A model generated the notes under the pieces. The model saw only the letters and a list, made by a program, of their open reading frames with translations. It ran no database searches and had not been told where the DNA came from. Positions 61,033 to 64,000 of a stretch of 64,000 bases of DNA are shown here, one piece after another. The position numbers and the translations under genes are program-made. Within the stretch, counting starts at the first letter, position 1, and each line of letters starts with the position of its first letter. The DNA is from Allodiplogaster sudhausi (taxonomy: Eukaryota; Nematoda; Chromadorea; Rhabditida; Diplogasteridae), in contig CALZFC010000080.1 of NCBI GenBank assembly GCA_945643635.1, positions 1,534,001 to 1,598,000 on the forward strand, given 5' to 3'.

Positions 61033-62150
61033 CGCGGATATTTACTTGGCCTTAATTTATATTACCGTATACGGTATTTTTATGCCTATAATATAATAAA
61101 TCGTGTAATTTTATTATGAATTTGTCTTTTTCGATTATTATTTCACTGTGTTTTTATAAATAATAATCATAATTTATACGATGTACGGGTGAATTGCTAT
61201 CTTTGTTTAGCTTTACTTTGTGTTTTCCTGTGAGATGCGTGAAGCCATGAATGAAGAAACTAGTGAGTTGTTGATAATAATATGATGAGATTTCGTTATA
61301 TACGACGGCTGATCTATTTTGGCGGTGTTGACGAGTAGTGAAAGGAGATCGTGTCATCGACCCCTTTTCATGCGGTGGAGGAATCCTTTTCTTTTCGGTC
61401 AACTGGCGAGGTCTCTTAATCTCCTTTATGAGTCTATGAAATGATAGGGAGAGAAGAATTTTGTGAGACCAGTTAAATGGTCAAAAACCAGAGATGCATC
61501 CTAACTGTTGAGACCCTATTGATTACTGAAATGAAGTTTTGTCATGGACAAGTTTCATTCTTAATTATCTTTTGGCCAAAAAGATGTTTTTGTAATGGCT
61601 TAGTTAGTTTTTGCCTATTTTTTCTCGCTCAGTTCTTTCACCGAAGCTGAATTAATTTCCTTTCTTAATTGTCGTTTTCTCGATTTCCTAGTAGCGGTTA
61701 CGTTCACTGTTTTTTTCACTCTAATAGAGTCCCCAGTATTTACTATTTTTTAGTACAGTCACGGGGGGTAAATTTTAGGGAAGGTTCTATTAGACGGAAG
61801 GGTTCAGTGTACTTATTCAGATTCAGAAAATCAGTTAGTGCTAAGAAACTATATAAACGTTTCCAATAATTTTTCATTTCTCATTGAAATATGCAAACTT
61901 TATACAATATTCAATGATTTATTTGTTTTTCATCAGAGGTTTTCATCCTCAAAGCTAGAAGGTGTTAATATAGGTTCTATTATAGGGATTGCAATATTGG
62001 TACTGTTCTCCGATAGTTCAGTTGGTTGGTATTCTATTAGGAGTGGGTTCAAGGAGAGGTTATTCAGTATCTCTCGCGTTGTTTAATCTTTTCTACTTGT
62101 AGCCTGCCATCATTCTGCTTTCGTCCCTCTCTCCGTCACTCTACTTCTTC
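61033..62150. other. Non-coding stretch, no gene seen
   Basis: AT-rich sequence after the last recognised gene. No ORF on either strand has protein-like content and no tRNA or rRNA signature was found. Confidence 0.55.
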
Positions 62151-62495
62151 ATACGAACCTTTGCTTTTCCAAGAATTCTCGTCTTCCGTTTACGCGAATT
62201 GCGTACAATTCCGTTGTTGTTGTCGTCTCGTCTTCATAGATATGGCTCTTTCATCCAGCATTCTGTGGCTGCATCCTTCTCTCGCCCACCACTCACTCAC
62301 TCAACTATTTCTCTCTCTCTCTCTGTCCCTCTTTATCTCTTGCTCACTACGTCTACCCAATCTCCTTCTCACCTTCCCTTCCTCTCATGTATTGGTAGGG
62401 ATGCTTCTTTGGCCTGTTTAGATGAGCGTAAGTCGTGTGAGCGGGAGCGGATTGCTGGCTGCTGCTCCAGTGCTTTCTATTCTCTCTTGACCCTC

Positions 62496-62558
<63 letters not shown>

Positions 62559-63465
62559 CCCTCTCTCTCTCTCTCCCTCTCTCTCTCTCTCCCTCTCTCT
62601 CTCTTTGTCTTTCCGTCTGTCTGCCTCTATCTTCCTCATTTCCTCCCATTCCACATCTCAGAAGGCGTGATTGCTTCATTGCTCAGCTTCTGAAGCGACA
62701 GGCTAAATGAAAGCTCTGACAGTAGCCGAGAGAGAGAGAGAGAGAGAGTAGAAGAACAAGAGAACACAAGGTGAGGGGATATAGTAAGACTTTCCTCATG
62801 CGTCTCCTTCATATTTTCCTGCATCAATGTCGCTGTTCACACTCAAGAGAAAGAGAAAAGAGCGAGAGATTGCGCGGAAGAGAGAGACGCCGACATGCAG
62901 TCCATTGCCGTCAACAACAGCGCTACGTGGATACATACGGAGGAGAGAGAGAGAGAGTAGAGATTGGTAGAGAGAAAGGTGGAATGAGGGCGGAGAGATA
63001 GATTGAGAAAGTGAGAATGGAAGAGAGTGCGCAAAGTAAAAGTGCACGTTATCGCTGCGACGAGAGTGGCGAGAGCGAGTTGTTTATGTCTTTTTGGTCG
63101 CCGTCTAGCCGCCCGGACTCTCTTTCGATGACACGCTCTCACGCTCTTCTCATCTCGTTGTACCACTGTCTCCACTCATGTTGAACTATTTCTCCTCTCT
63201 TCTCATTTCTCTCGACTCTCTGTCGCATTCCCCTTCTCTCTCACTCCTTTTGCCTCTCCATTTCTCCGAATTTCTCTTCTCGCAGCCGCTCTCTTGGTGT
63301 CCAACGCAACCGTTGTAGCAACACAACATCGTCTTTTCTCTCTTTCTTCTGCACTCTCGGCTTTCTTCTTTCTCTCTTCACTTATTCACTTTCTCCCATC
63401 GTTTTGTTCCTTTCTTACTGGCTCCCTCTAAAAACCTCTCTCACTCTCTCATTCTCTCTCTCTCT

Positions 63466-63501
<36 letters not shown>

Positions 63502-64000
63502 AACACACTCATATCCTCCACTTCCATGGCTGCTGCTGTTGCGATCGCGACTGGTCCTGTACTAGACTAGCCGGTCTTTCCGCCCTTTCTCGTTTTATTC
63601 TTTATGATACAGCTTATCGATATCAGTTGAAATAGGGCAGCTTGTCATATATATATATATTTTTTTTTAATATAGACTCAAATATTTTAATTTGCCTATC
63701 TTATGTTTGAGGATTATTTAACTAATGGAGAAACCTGGTACTTTACAGCCCTAATCCTGGCTGCGGTACTCATCTCGATAAATTTTTTAGCGAAAATTTT
63801 TTCCTCTTGTCTTTCTGTATGCTTTCTGCTGCTTTAACAATTCATAATTGTGGCGCGATTATTTGGTGGTCAAATTTCTCTCAAACTTCACCGAAATGTT
63901 CTGTTTAGGTGGCTCTAGGCTCGTTCTTCCTTTCTAGAGCGTTCGATTCGTCAAATAAGGTTCATTATTTATCTGTTGTTGAGCCATATTTGGGGTCGAT
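62151..64000. other. Simple-repeat-rich stretch, no gene seen
   Basis: Dominated by CT-rich and GA-rich runs (62300-62345, 62485-62605, 62730-62750, 62940-62960, 63430-63500) and one (AT)n run at about 63645-63660. It could be intergenic DNA or a large intron of a gene to the right. Confidence 0.55.
62485..62605. repeat. Long (CT)n microsatellite
   Basis: About 120 bases of CT dinucleotides broken by regular CCCTCT variants, the longest such tract in the 3' part of the window. Confidence 0.95.

Noticed and set aside
62151..64000. Possible start of another gene at the right edge
   Set aside because: No splice-bounded protein-like frame could be found among the simple repeats.

Overview
The window is eukaryotic DNA from a small, gene-dense invertebrate genome, most likely a nematode. 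Genes are split into many exons of roughly 50-170 bases, separated by short GT-AG introns (some only about 41 bases). There is no sign of bacterial operon structure, rRNA or tRNA. The strongest nematode sign is a small secreted protein with the six-cysteine layout of nematode C6-type proteins. The exon density would suit a diplogastrid, but that is inference. Many introns and intergenic stretches carry long (CT)n or (GA)n tracts.

Layout, left to right. (1) 65-1043, + strand: 3' half of thymidylate synthase. (2) 1679-6110, +: ARS2/Serrate, the RNA-processing adaptor. (3) 6990-32175, +: one very long gene for a LYST-type BEACH protein, a lysosome-trafficking regulator, ending in PH-BEACH and WD40 parts. 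One of its introns holds a short inverted-repeat transposon. (4) 33200-34478 and 34713-36709, +: two adjacent related genes that I read as C6orf136-like (DUF2358) proteins; the second has an inverted-repeat element in an intron. (5) 37143-40185, +: UQCRC2, a core subunit of mitochondrial complex III. (6) 40391-43212, +: PPP4R2, starting only about 200 bases after UQCRC2. (7) 43830-45958, +: a multi-pass membrane protein I do not recognise firmly. (8) 46196-48293, - strand: a lysine-rich protein with repeated DPxY modules. (9) 48290-49700: scattered short exon-like pieces that I could not join. (10) 49924-52502, +: a membrane-anchored papain-fold protein whose catalytic Cys and His are replaced. 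(11) 53992-54934, -: the six-cysteine secreted protein. (12) 55358-57203 and 57800-61032, +: two multi-exon genes I do not recognise. (13) 61033-64000: no gene seen; simple repeats.

Most genes are housekeeping genes with no shared pathway. The notable parts are the dead cysteine-protease homologue, the tandem DUF2358-like pair, the two short transposons with 8-base target duplications (one landed on a 3' splice site), and the repeat-module protein. Exon joins were worked out by hand from splice signals and reading phase. Where I give exact exon coordinates the phases agree across every join; elsewhere the gene span is given and the internal exons are approximate.
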